From the NCBI GenBank assembly GCA_902520645.1, contig CABYOP010000005.1:1-42796 (forward strand): a stretch of DNA of 42,796 nt. Reading direction: 5' to 3'. Shown one piece after another: positions 34,992-42,541 of this stretch. Positions within the stretch are counted from its first letter, which is position 1, and each line of letters starts with the position of its first letter. The position numbers were made by a program, and so were the translations under genes. Below the pieces are notes generated by a model, which was not told where the DNA came from, ran no database searches, and was given only the letters and a program-made list of their open reading frames with translations. The DNA is from an uncultured Pelagibacteraceae bacterium. GTDB lineage: Bacteria > Pseudomonadota > Alphaproteobacteria > Pelagibacterales > Pelagibacteraceae.

Positions 34992-36653
34992 ATGAAAGTT
35001 CAACTTAGAGATCCAAACACCATAATGAAATTGTCAAGATTGGGATCATTTCATCAGTCTAAACTGTCTTTTTTAAGAAGTTTTCTTAATGAATTTAAAG
35101 ACTGGGAATATAAGAGAGATTTATTTAATCTAGATAGATTTGGTTATGGAGAAGCAGTTTACTCTTTTAAGAAAGATAAAAGAACTTATTCACTAGTTTG
35201 TTTTGCAAATAAAATTAAAGATGACGAAAGATCAGATAGAGTAATTGCAACAAAATGGGATGCAGCATTTACATTGCATGATGGTGTTCCTACTCAAAAA
35301 GATATTGATAGACTTAAAAATGAAGTACCAAGGCAGGAAGTTGGGAGACTTTCATTTAAAGAGTTAACATTGTCTAGAGCAAATAAATCTGTTCGAGTAT
35401 TTAATCATGTAGTTGAAAGATTGAGTGAAGGCAAACAACCAGATTTAGAATTGTTATCAAATGTTGGATATTTGTATAGAACAACTGCAGTATATGGATC
35501 TGGAAAATTTGGTTTAGCAGATCGTTTTAGAATTAAGAATAGAGAAGAAATTAATGGACCTTTTAGATTAGAAATGATGCTAGTTTATTTAGTTAGGCAA
35601 TTTACATTTGATCAAGTAAACCAAGTCGCTCATCATAAAAACCCTAGTAAAGCCGTTGAATTGGATAAAAAGATTTGTAAAAATTTAGGTATTGGAAACT
35701 CTACTGGATTAGGTATGGCCCCATTTATTGTGAATCATCCAACCTTACTAAATAATTGGGTAATGAGCAGAGAGATCGCCTTAAAAAAAATAAGAGAAAT
35801 AAAAATAGTTAAGAAAAAAGACAGTGATTTGTTTATTGATTGCCTTAAAAAATCCTTAACAAATATTACTAGTTGGAATACTGATAGCGAGTATCAGCAA
35901 ATTAAAATTAAAAATCTATTAAAAGATATAAAAAAATTTATCCACTTTATTGATAATAATTTTGATTTTGAAGACGACTATCCTTTTAACCAAATATATC
36001 TTTGGTTAGAGGAGAAAGCATGTGAGGAGTGTATCGAGTATATAGTTTCTATTATGATGGAACCATATAATGAAATAACTGACCCGTTAGTAAGTCAGAT
36101 GAGTTCTGAGGAGGATAAGTATTTTACTATTCCAACCAGCAGAACAATTAAAGATTTAGTCAATATTATTGAAAAGAAATATTCAAATATTTTAAAAATA
36201 AATTTTGAAAAAAAACAAAATATGCAAAATTTTTGGTTTATTTCCAAGAATAAAGAGGAGCCTAGATTAGCTGATAGATTCGAAGAAGGTGGATCTGAAT
36301 TAGAACAACCACTTGCAATAGCTAGAGATGTAAAAAAACTGCATAAAAAATTATTGGATATAAAAAATAATTCTACTGTTGCAGAATTTTTGTCTAAAAA
36401 TTCTGAGCTTAGACACATTGTTAGGAGAGTATTTATTGTTGAAAAATTTCCATACTCTGAGATACAAGATAATACTATTGGTAAAAATATAATGCCTATA
36501 GATATGCTAAGGTTAAAGCTATCTTTTTTTGGAGCCTTAAAATTTGATCCACGATCAGATAAGTGGTTAAGAATTTGTATGTTCCAAGGAGCACCACTAC
36601 CTGATGAATTAAAAAACTATGACGAACAGTGGGTCTATAGGTCAAGTAAATAA
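34992..36653 (+). CDS. Large conserved-looking protein of unknown function, 553 aa
   Basis: This soluble, charged protein has no signal peptide or clear membrane helix. It has an ordered N-terminal half with distinctive segments (LGSFHQSKLSFLRSFL, DAAFTLHDGVPTQ, LSRANKSVRVFNHVVERL, YGSGKFGLADRF, GNSTGLGMAPFIVNHP) and a more Lys-rich C-terminal half ending DEQWVYRSSK. I recognise no catalytic motif. It starts 2 bases after the M19-like gene and is followed 3 bases later by the DUF3726 gene, so the three are surely co-expressed. Unknown function; a dedicated metabolic enzyme working with the M19-like protein is possible. Confidence 0.8.
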   Translation: MKVQLRDPNTIMKLSRLGSFHQSKLSFLRSFLNEFKDWEYKRDLFNLDRFGYGEAVYSFKKDKRTYSLVCFANKIKDDERSDRVIATKWDAAFTLHDGVPTQKDIDRLKNEVPRQEVGRLSFKELTLSRANKSVRVFNHVVERLSEGKQPDLELLSNVGYLYRTTAVYGSGKFGLADRFRIKNREEINGPFRLEMMLVYLVRQFTFDQVNQVAHHKNPSKAVELDKKICKNLGIGNSTGLGMAPFIVNHPTLLNNWVMSREIALKKIREIKIVKKKDSDLFIDCLKKSLTNITSWNTDSEYQQIKIKNLLKDIKKFIHFIDNNFDFEDDYPFNQIYLWLEEKACEECIEYIVSIMMEPYNEITDPLVSQMSSEEDKYFTIPTSRTIKDLVNIIEKKYSNILKINFEKKQNMQNFWFISKNKEEPRLADRFEEGGSELEQPLAIARDVKKLHKKLLDIKNNSTVAEFLSKNSELRHIVRRVFIVEKFPYSEIQDNTIGKNIMPIDMLRLKLSFFGALKFDPRSDKWLRICMFQGAPLPDELKNYDEQWVYRSSK

Positions 36654-36656
36654 AAA

Positions 36657-37268
36657 ATGAAATCTTTAAGCGAGATTGAAACTACAGCTAAAAGAGCATC
36701 AAAAGCTGCTGGATTTTCATGGGGTGAAGCTGAGGAAATTGGAAAATGTATAAGACAATTAGAGATGTTTGGTTTACCCGGCATCAAACATTTAAACTCT
36801 TATTTTAATGATAAGAAAAAAAATACGTATGAGAACTTAAGTTCAATAAATCAGTCAAATTCTTCTTCTTCATATCCTTATTGCCCAATCATTTTAGGAA
36901 TTAGTTTTTTAGATCAATTAAAAATAGTCGAAAATTATGAAAAAATTTATTTCTCAAACATTGCCTACCCAATTATTTTTTTATCATTTTTGAGTAGATC
37001 TTCAGAAATTAGTGGAAAAAAAATTAATGTTAAATTTGATGAGAAAGAAATTTTCTTAAATTTAAATGTAAATATTTATTCTAACTTTTTAAATTTAGAA
37101 TTTCCTAAAAATTCAAAAAACTTAGAGATAAATTTTATTGATAATAAAAATAGCTTTAATGAGGATGAATGGACAAGTTTATACAAATTATCTGAGAATA
37201 CTTTTGTGGAGGAGACTGACAGTCTAAAAAAAAGTGCTGCTGGAGCAGGTTTAACAGATAATGACTAA
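36657..37268 (+). CDS. DUF3726-like protein, 203 aa
   Basis: The N-terminus (MKSLSEIETTAKRASKAAGF, then SWGEAEEIGKCIRQLEMFG) and the ending GAGLTDND match what I recall of DUF3726 proteins. No catalytic residues are recognisable and no membrane segment is present. Middle and C-terminal parts are beta-rich and low in conservation-looking motifs. The stop overlaps the start of the 55-aa gene by 8 bases. Function unknown. Confidence 0.75.
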   Translation: MKSLSEIETTAKRASKAAGFSWGEAEEIGKCIRQLEMFGLPGIKHLNSYFNDKKKNTYENLSSINQSNSSSSYPYCPIILGISFLDQLKIVENYEKIYFSNIAYPIIFLSFLSRSSEISGKKINVKFDEKEIFLNLNVNIYSNFLNLEFPKNSKNLEINFIDNKNSFNEDEWTSLYKLSENTFVEETDSLKKSAAGAGLTDND

Positions 37269-37428
37269 AGATTTAGATAAAGATTTTAAAGATATTAACA
37301 GCAATGATTTAGATAATATCTGTGAGGAATGTAGAAAAGAGGATGAAAGTGTATTTCAAAATCTTATAATGACAGGGTTTAAACTTTGTAAATCTTGTAG
37401 GGTTTCTAAAACTATTTTTCCACTTTAA
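37261..37428 (+). CDS. Mini-protein with two CxxC pairs, 55 aa
   Basis: I translated this by hand. It opens with an ATG inside the last codons of the DUF3726 gene (8-base overlap) and encodes 55 residues. The two Cys pairs, ICEECRKED and KLCKSCRVSK, are 21 residues apart, typical of a zinc ribbon or similar knuckle. The acidic N-terminus is rich in Asp and Lys. It is the last gene of the operon and its stop overlaps that of the opposing Yip1-like gene. Probably a small metal-binding partner of the operon's enzymes; inference only. Confidence 0.75.
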   Translation: MTKDLDKDFKDINSNDLDNICEECRKEDESVFQNLIMTGFKLCKSCRVSKTIFPL

Positions 37429-37970
37429 CTTATTTGATTAACCGGCAGCATATTCATTCTGCTCATCACAAAAGAAATAGATAAAAAAGCTATAATTAAG
37501 AAAGATAAAAGAATAATTCCAAAAGATTTGAAATTAGATTTTAAATTTAAAATTTGTTTTGTTGAAATAATTAAACCTGCAAATATCCAGAATTGTGTAA
37601 GAAAAATTATTGGTATCATTAAGTCAGGTGTTACTGCAAAAAATCTAAGTAGTCCAGGAGCATGTGCGTAACCAACTGCAGTTAAAACTTTTTTAAATGA
37701 AACTTTAGTTTGTTTATCTGGAAAAAGTTTTACGCCTATAACATAAATAAAAATTGCCCAAATCAACCAAGTAATAATTGCGGTAATGCCAGACATTGCA
37801 ACTGCAGTTTTAATGATTGTGTTTGCTGCAACTGCTCCAGCTATACCATCTAAAATCATTATAATACCTGCAAAATAAATTGAGGCTTCAGTAAAATTTT
37901 TATTATCTGAATAAAGTGTTTTATCTAATTTTATTGATTTAAAAATTATATTTAAAAATTCACCAAACAT
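37425..37970 (-). CDS. Yip1-family-like membrane protein, 181 aa
   Basis: This polytopic protein has about five hydrophobic segments and the layout of bacterial Yip1-domain proteins (AITAIITWLIWAIFIYVIGV, then LTAVGYAHAPGLLRFF, then IPIIFLTQFWIFAGLII). The motif GYAHAPGLL is the most typical element. Function is not established for bacterial members. Its ATG overlaps the stop of a 36-aa membrane peptide by one base (TAATG). Confidence 0.78.
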   Translation of the reverse strand: MFGEFLNIIFKSIKLDKTLYSDNKNFTEASIYFAGIIMILDGIAGAVAANTIIKTAVAMSGITAIITWLIWAIFIYVIGVKLFPDKQTKVSFKKVLTAVGYAHAPGLLRFFAVTPDLMIPIIFLTQFWIFAGLIISTKQILNLKSNFKSFGIILLSFLIIAFLSISFVMSRMNMLPVNQIS

Positions 37971-38080
37971 TAATTTTTTTTCTTTTTATTTTTTTGTGCT
38001 TTATAAGAGACTATCAAGGGAAATACTATTAAAGCAATAGTAATAGTAATACAAATTACAATTAAAAACCCTTTTGTCAT
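37970..38080 (-). CDS. Tiny single-span membrane peptide, 36 aa
   Basis: I translated this by hand. ATG at 38080, stop at 37972-37970. It has a hydrophobic helix (residues 5-24, FLIVICITITIALIVFPLIV) and then a strongly basic tail (KAQKNKKKKN), giving a clear inside-positive single-pass topology. The TAATG overlap with the Yip1-like gene implies translational coupling. No family recognised. Confidence 0.65.
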   Translation of the reverse strand: MTKGFLIVICITITIALIVFPLIVSYKAQKNKKKKN

Positions 38081-38089
38081 TGATTTTGT

Positions 38090-38113
38090 GGGGAAGCTAA
38101 ACTTAACTTCCCC
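38090..38113 (-). promoter_or_regulatory. GC-rich hairpin between the DmdA-like gene and the 36-aa gene
   Basis: A 7-bp perfect stem (38090-38096 ggggaag with 38107-38113 cttcccc) with a 10-base loop lies directly downstream of the DmdA-like stop and 10 bases upstream of the 36-aa ATG. No T-run follows on the minus strand, so it is not a standard terminator. It may be a weak terminator, an RNA-processing site, or it may influence initiation. Confidence 0.4.
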
Positions 38114-38122
38114 ATAATATTT

Positions 38123-39481
38123 TTAGCCTTTTACAACTTCTCTTGTGTTAGCGTTAAAAGACTCTTTAAATGGAATATCAACCACAACTGCATCAACTGG
38201 AACTCCAGCTTTTTCAGAGTATTGTTCGGGTAAGTGCACTTTAAATTTTGTCCCAACCTTACCTTTTGGAAAACCATTTGCATTTAGAGTTCCATCAAAT
38301 GGCACATATCCCATTGCAATGTTCTGTTTTTTTTCAGGATGATACCAAGGAGAAGTAATAAATCCTACAGGATCACCACCACTTTCAGGGGAAACTAGCC
38401 AAAAATCAGGTGCATAATCTTCAATTGGTTTACCTCCAAACTCTAATCCAACTAATTGAAGTTTATAAGGTTTTTTTCCATCAATAAGATCTGCTTTCAT
38501 TTTTTCTAAAGCTGATTTTCCTACATAATCTCCTTTTTTATTCCACTCTCCTTTTCCAGATAAAGAAACTTGATATCCCAGGTTACACTGAAATGGATTA
38601 TGTTGCTGGTCCATGTCTTGTCCCCAAGAAAGAATACCTGCTTGAATTCTTCTATGGTGTGCTGGTGCAATAACCATGAGGTTATGTTTTTTTCCTGCTT
38701 TAAGAACAGAATTCCACATATCCTCAGCATATAGAGTTGCATTTCTTAAATATATTTCATAACCAGCCTCCCCAGAAAAACCAGATTGTGAAATAACACA
38801 ACTTCTCCCACCTATATTTGCTTCCGCCAATCCATAAAAAGGCATGTTATCAAAGTCTACTTGATCTCCACAAAGGTCTTTCATTAAAGCTTTTGATTTA
38901 GGTCCTTGGATTTGGACTGGACATGCATCTATCTCTTCTACTGTGCAATTAAATCTTCCATCTGCATTTACGCCTTGCAAATACATTCCAATATCAGAAT
39001 CTGATAAAGAAAACCAAAATTCATCTTCAGAAATTCTTAATAGAATTGGATCATTTAAGACACCCCCATAAGCATTACATAAAATTACATACCTTGCTCT
39101 CATTGGAGAAATTTTAGTTGCATCTCGTGTGATTACATAATCAGTAAATTTTTCTGCATCTGGACCCTTTACTCTTATTTGTCTTTCAACAGCAACATTC
39201 CACATAGTTACATGATTAACAATCGCATCATATTCTACCATTGCACCACCATCTTCAGGTTTTACATAACCTCTTGGATGATAAATACGATTATAGACAG
39301 TTGCTCTCCAACATCCTGCCTGCATTGATAAATGCCAATACGGTGATTTTCTCACTCTTGTTGAAATTAACATTTCAACTTTTGTTGGCCCACTTTGTCG
39401 TAAATTGTATGGTACTTCTCTGTCTGATTGATCAACAGAAGTAACATGTTTTAATTTAGTATAGTCAAATTCATTAGACAT
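38123..39481 (-). CDS. GcvT-fold, DmdA-like tetrahydrofolate-dependent demethylase, substrate unknown
   Basis: This 452-aa aminomethyltransferase-fold protein shows VWN/WDVA-type folate-enzyme pattern as MWNVAVERQIRVKGPDAEKF, then VITRDATKISPMRARYVILC, GGVLNDPILLRISEDEFWFS, VQIQGPKSKALM, and SQSGFSGEAGYEIYL. The combination resembles DMSP demethylase DmdA, but the protein is roughly 80 residues longer and carries a different N-terminus (RKSPYWHLSMQAGCW) and C-terminus. The upstream overlapping gene is a MetF-like reductase, so a methyl group is likely moved to THF and then oxidised. The substrate (S-, N- or O-methyl) is unknown; a LigM-type O-demethylase is an alternative. Confidence 0.75.
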   Translation of the reverse strand: MSNEFDYTKLKHVTSVDQSDREVPYNLRQSGPTKVEMLISTRVRKSPYWHLSMQAGCWRATVYNRIYHPRGYVKPEDGGAMVEYDAIVNHVTMWNVAVERQIRVKGPDAEKFTDYVITRDATKISPMRARYVILCNAYGGVLNDPILLRISEDEFWFSLSDSDIGMYLQGVNADGRFNCTVEEIDACPVQIQGPKSKALMKDLCGDQVDFDNMPFYGLAEANIGGRSCVISQSGFSGEAGYEIYLRNATLYAEDMWNSVLKAGKKHNLMVIAPAHHRRIQAGILSWGQDMDQQHNPFQCNLGYQVSLSGKGEWNKKGDYVGKSALEKMKADLIDGKKPYKLQLVGLEFGGKPIEDYAPDFWLVSPESGGDPVGFITSPWYHPEKKQNIAMGYVPFDGTLNANGFPKGKVGTKFKVHLPEQYSEKAGVPVDAVVVDIPFKESFNANTREVVKG

Positions 39482-40202
39482 AACTATTCTCCTTCAACCA
39501 CTTGTTAGTTTCCTTCAAGCCGCCGAATGTATAAATGTGGAAGTTATCAGTATGCGATTTAACTTTCCCAATTAAATCATTAGGGTCTTTAGGTTTCAAT
39601 AAATCTAACGCCTTAGTAAAATTAGATTTAAGAAAGTTAATAGAATTTTTTGCCCCAACAATATTAGCAAACTTGATCAAGCTAGATATTTTTAATGGCC
39701 CAGTAATTCCAACATGCACTGGTACGCTTTGTTTAGAAATAAAATCTATGATAGGCTGAGGATCAAGTAACCATTGAGTTACGATATAATCAGCATAAGG
39801 CTTTTTATCTATCATAGCTTTTTCTAATTCTGAGTCGGATATATCAGGACTCCCCTCAGGATGTCCAGCTATTCCTATTTTCATTTTTTCGAAATATCCT
39901 GTTTCTAAAAGTTGAAATGAACTGTCAAATTTTCCTGCAGGCTCTCTACCACCACCAATAATTAAAACTTGTTTAACTCCACCGTCCTTACATCTGGAAA
40001 CATAATCTTTAAGTTCCTTTTCATCTTGCATCGATCGAGCTGGAAAGTGGGGTACTGGATTAAATCCTTTTCTAACAAGTTCTGAAGCCTTTTCTGCAGT
40101 TTCTCTATAATCTCCACCTGGCAACATAGTGATGTAAACATCACTTAATGCAGGGACCACATCAACTTCTGTCTTTGGTCCAATTTCTAGAGAAAAATTC
40201 AT
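39474..40202 (-). CDS. Methylenetetrahydrofolate reductase-like protein, 242 aa
   Basis: This short MetF-type barrel shows FSLEIGPKTEVD at the N-terminus, GFNPVPHFPAR, VLIIGGGREPAGK, IGIAGHPEGSPD and VTQWLLDP. These match the FAD/folate barrel of methylene-THF reductase, but the protein is shorter than housekeeping MetF (about 290-300 aa). It is upstream of and overlaps the DmdA-like gene by 8 bases. It may oxidise methyl-THF produced by that demethylase, the reverse of its biosynthetic direction; this is inference from pairing. Confidence 0.8.
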   Translation of the reverse strand: MNFSLEIGPKTEVDVVPALSDVYITMLPGGDYRETAEKASELVRKGFNPVPHFPARSMQDEKELKDYVSRCKDGGVKQVLIIGGGREPAGKFDSSFQLLETGYFEKMKIGIAGHPEGSPDISDSELEKAMIDKKPYADYIVTQWLLDPQPIIDFISKQSVPVHVGITGPLKISSLIKFANIVGAKNSINFLKSNFTKALDLLKPKDPNDLIGKVKSHTDNFHIYTFGGLKETNKWLKENSYV

Positions 40203-40283
40203 TTTTTCAGATCATTATCTGTTTTCAAAAAGCTGTCAAAGAAATTCATCTATCTATCTCAATGAAATTTGTTGCCAAAATTT

Positions 40284-41501
40284 ATGCGAATGATAATTTT
40301 TTTTGTGCATCAGAATCTTAAAAATTTACCCTTATCAAAGATACTAGATATTGAAAAAATCAACAATGTAGACAAGCCAATAGAAGTGGCAAATGGCTTA
40401 CCTAATGAGTGCTATACAAATCAAGACTATTTGGCTCACGAAAAAGAAAAAATTTTTTATAATAAATGGACAGCAATTGGGGTTGGAAGCTCAATTCCAA
40501 AAATTGGAGATGCCAAACCCTACAATCTACTCGGGATTCCTTTGATATTAATCAGAGACAAAAATATGGATGTAAGAGTTTTTCACAATGTCTGTAGTCA
40601 TAGGGGATTTAAACTTCTGGATAAGGCCTGCACGTTAAAAAATGTTATTAGATGTCCGTATCATTCTTGGGCTTATGATTTTAATGGACAATTAGTTGCA
40701 ACTCCTCATATTGGTGGCTTAAATAATCATCAGTCTACAAACTTCAATAAAACAAAGAGTAATTTAAAAGAAGTTAAAACTAAACTTTGGATGGACATAA
40801 TATTTGTAAATATTAACTCAAATGAGTTAGATTTTGACCATTATATCAAACCTCTCGAAGAAAGATGGTCGAAATTCATAAATAAAGACGATCAAAAGTT
40901 AATAGTAAAATCAAATGACTATGGTTACTTCAGCCTAGAAGTAAAAACCAATTGGAAATTTGCTATAGAAAATTATTGCGAAAGCTATCATTTGCCTACA
41001 ATTCATCCTGAACTAAATAAAATATCTAACATTAATGATCATTATCACATTCAAGATTTACCAAATCGATTTGCTGGACAAGGAAGTAAAAAATATGATC
41101 AAATTGTGAAACGTAATAAAATTTTTGATACATTTCCTAATTGGGAAAAAAGTATGTTAAAAAATTCAGAATACATAGCTCTATTCCCAAATGTTATGAT
41201 TGGTTTGCATGTAGATCATTTTTATGTTTTTTGGCTAGAACCTTTAGCAATGAATAAAACAAAAGAACATATGCAAATGTATTATGTTGGAGAAGAGAGT
41301 GCAAACGGTGAACAATTAAAAGAAATGAGAAAACAAAATTTAAAATTTTGGAAAGATGTAATGTTAGAAGATATAAATGCTGTTGAAGGTATGCAAGAAG
41401 GTAGGAATTCACCTGTTTACAATGGAGGAATTTTTTCCCCAATAATGGATCAACCAACCCATCAATTTCACAAATGGGTAGCTCAAAATTTAATAGGATA
41501 A
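40284..41501 (+). CDS. Rieske-type aromatic-ring/amine oxygenase alpha subunit
   Basis: The frame opens at TTG 40269; ATG at 40284 or 40290 is likelier, giving about 405 aa. The Rieske cluster C-x-H...C-x-x-H is present in FHNVCSHRGFK and IRCPYHSWAYDF. The catalytic iron site follows in ENYCESYHLPTIHPE (two His). The domain order and GLPNECYTN opening resemble choline/glycine-betaine/carnitine-type monooxygenases. A reductase partner is not seen in the window. It starts a four-gene plus-strand unit with a methyltransferase, a kinase and a nucleotidyltransferase, divergent from the MetF-like gene. Oxidative N-demethylation is possible, but so is tailoring hydroxylation. Confidence 0.82.
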   Translation: MRMIIFFVHQNLKNLPLSKILDIEKINNVDKPIEVANGLPNECYTNQDYLAHEKEKIFYNKWTAIGVGSSIPKIGDAKPYNLLGIPLILIRDKNMDVRVFHNVCSHRGFKLLDKACTLKNVIRCPYHSWAYDFNGQLVATPHIGGLNNHQSTNFNKTKSNLKEVKTKLWMDIIFVNINSNELDFDHYIKPLEERWSKFINKDDQKLIVKSNDYGYFSLEVKTNWKFAIENYCESYHLPTIHPELNKISNINDHYHIQDLPNRFAGQGSKKYDQIVKRNKIFDTFPNWEKSMLKNSEYIALFPNVMIGLHVDHFYVFWLEPLAMNKTKEHMQMYYVGEESANGEQLKEMRKQNLKFWKDVMLEDINAVEGMQEGRNSPVYNGGIFSPIMDQPTHQFHKWVAQNLIG

Positions 41502-41507
41502 AATTTT

Positions 41508-42134
41508 ATGGCACTAAAAGATGTGGGAAATAAAGTTCCAATTTACAAACTCAAGACTACCGACGAAGTGATGAGGTATTATGATGAGTGGGGAGAAAAA
41601 GATAAATATAATAGAGATATGGTTGAATGGAACTATACAGGCCCCAAAGAAACTGTTGAAGTTATAAAAAAATATCTCGTAAATAAAGAAACACTTTTTT
41701 TTGATGCAGGATGTGGAACTGGATTAGTAGGACTACAACTTAAAAAATTTGGTTATAAAAACTTTCATGGTGCTGATCTTTCACAAAAGTTATTAGACAC
41801 AGTACCAAAAAATTTATATCAAAAATTATTTAAGATTGATTTAAACAAACGTATTGAAGTAAGTGATAATCTTTATGATAGTGTTATGTGTGTTGGAACT
41901 TTTACGTTTGGACACGTGAAATCTGATGCGCTAGATGAGTTTGTAAGAATAACAAAACCTGGTGGTTTGATTTGTTTTACAATTAACGAAGGAATTTATA
42001 AAGACTATGGTTTTGATAAAAAAATTTCAAATTTAAAAGCTAACCATAAATGGATAGAAATGCAATTTTTTAAATCTGACTACATAGCAAGTAAAGACGT
42101 AAATGCTTGGTTAGGATTGTATAAAGTAAAATGA
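41508..42134 (+). CDS. SAM-dependent class-I methyltransferase, 208 aa
   Basis: The SAM motif I is FFDAGCGTGLVGLQL (about 64-78), followed by HGADLSQKLLD and the motif-IV-like region VMCVGTFTFGHV and then RITKPGGLICFTI. It is a compact small-molecule methyltransferase. It follows the Rieske gene by 6 bases and overlaps the kinase start (ATGA), so it belongs to the same pathway. Substrate unknown. Confidence 0.86.
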   Translation: MALKDVGNKVPIYKLKTTDEVMRYYDEWGEKDKYNRDMVEWNYTGPKETVEVIKKYLVNKETLFFDAGCGTGLVGLQLKKFGYKNFHGADLSQKLLDTVPKNLYQKLFKIDLNKRIEVSDNLYDSVMCVGTFTFGHVKSDALDEFVRITKPGGLICFTINEGIYKDYGFDKKISNLKANHKWIEMQFFKSDYIASKDVNAWLGLYKVK

Positions 42135-42541
42135 AAATAATTTTGGTAATGGGATTACCTGGTGCAGGTAAAACAACTTTAGCAAATGAAATAGCACCGT
42201 ATTTAAATGCTAAAAGATTAAATGCTGACGAAGTAAGAAAAGCAGCAGATGATTGGGATTTCTCAAAAGAAGGAAGGATTAGACAAGCAAAAAGAATGGC
42301 TGATTTTGCCATAAAGTTAAAAGGTGAAGGTCATTATGTTATTGCAGATTTCATAGCACCAACTCCAGAAGCGAGAAGCTTATTTCCAGCAGATTTCACA
42401 ATTTGGGTAGATACAATTAAAGAAGGACGTTTTGATGATACAAATCAAATGTTTGTAAAGCCAAAAACATTTGATTACCATATTACTACTCAAGATGCTA
42501 AGAATTGGGCTTTAAAAATCGTTAAGGAGATCAAAAAATGA
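42131..42541 (+). CDS. P-loop kinase, adenylylsulfate-kinase-like, 136 aa
   Basis: Walker A is GLPGAGKTTLA (7-17), followed by LNADEVRKAADDWDFS and VIADFIAPTPEARSLF, a pattern close to APS kinase (CysC), then FTIWVDT. At 136 aa it is shorter than typical CysC (about 180-200 aa). It could phosphorylate an activated sulfate or a different small hydroxyl substrate. ATGA overlaps on both ends tie it to the methyltransferase and nucleotidyltransferase genes. Confidence 0.78.
   Translation: MKIILVMGLPGAGKTTLANEIAPYLNAKRLNADEVRKAADDWDFSKEGRIRQAKRMADFAIKLKGEGHYVIADFIAPTPEARSLFPADFTIWVDTIKEGRFDDTNQMFVKPKTFDYHITTQDAKNWALKIVKEIKK

Noticed and set aside
40269..40283. TTG start for the Rieske gene
   Set aside because: In-frame ATG codons at 40284 and 40290 are likelier starts; neither has a clear Shine-Dalgarno, so the exact N-terminus stays uncertain.
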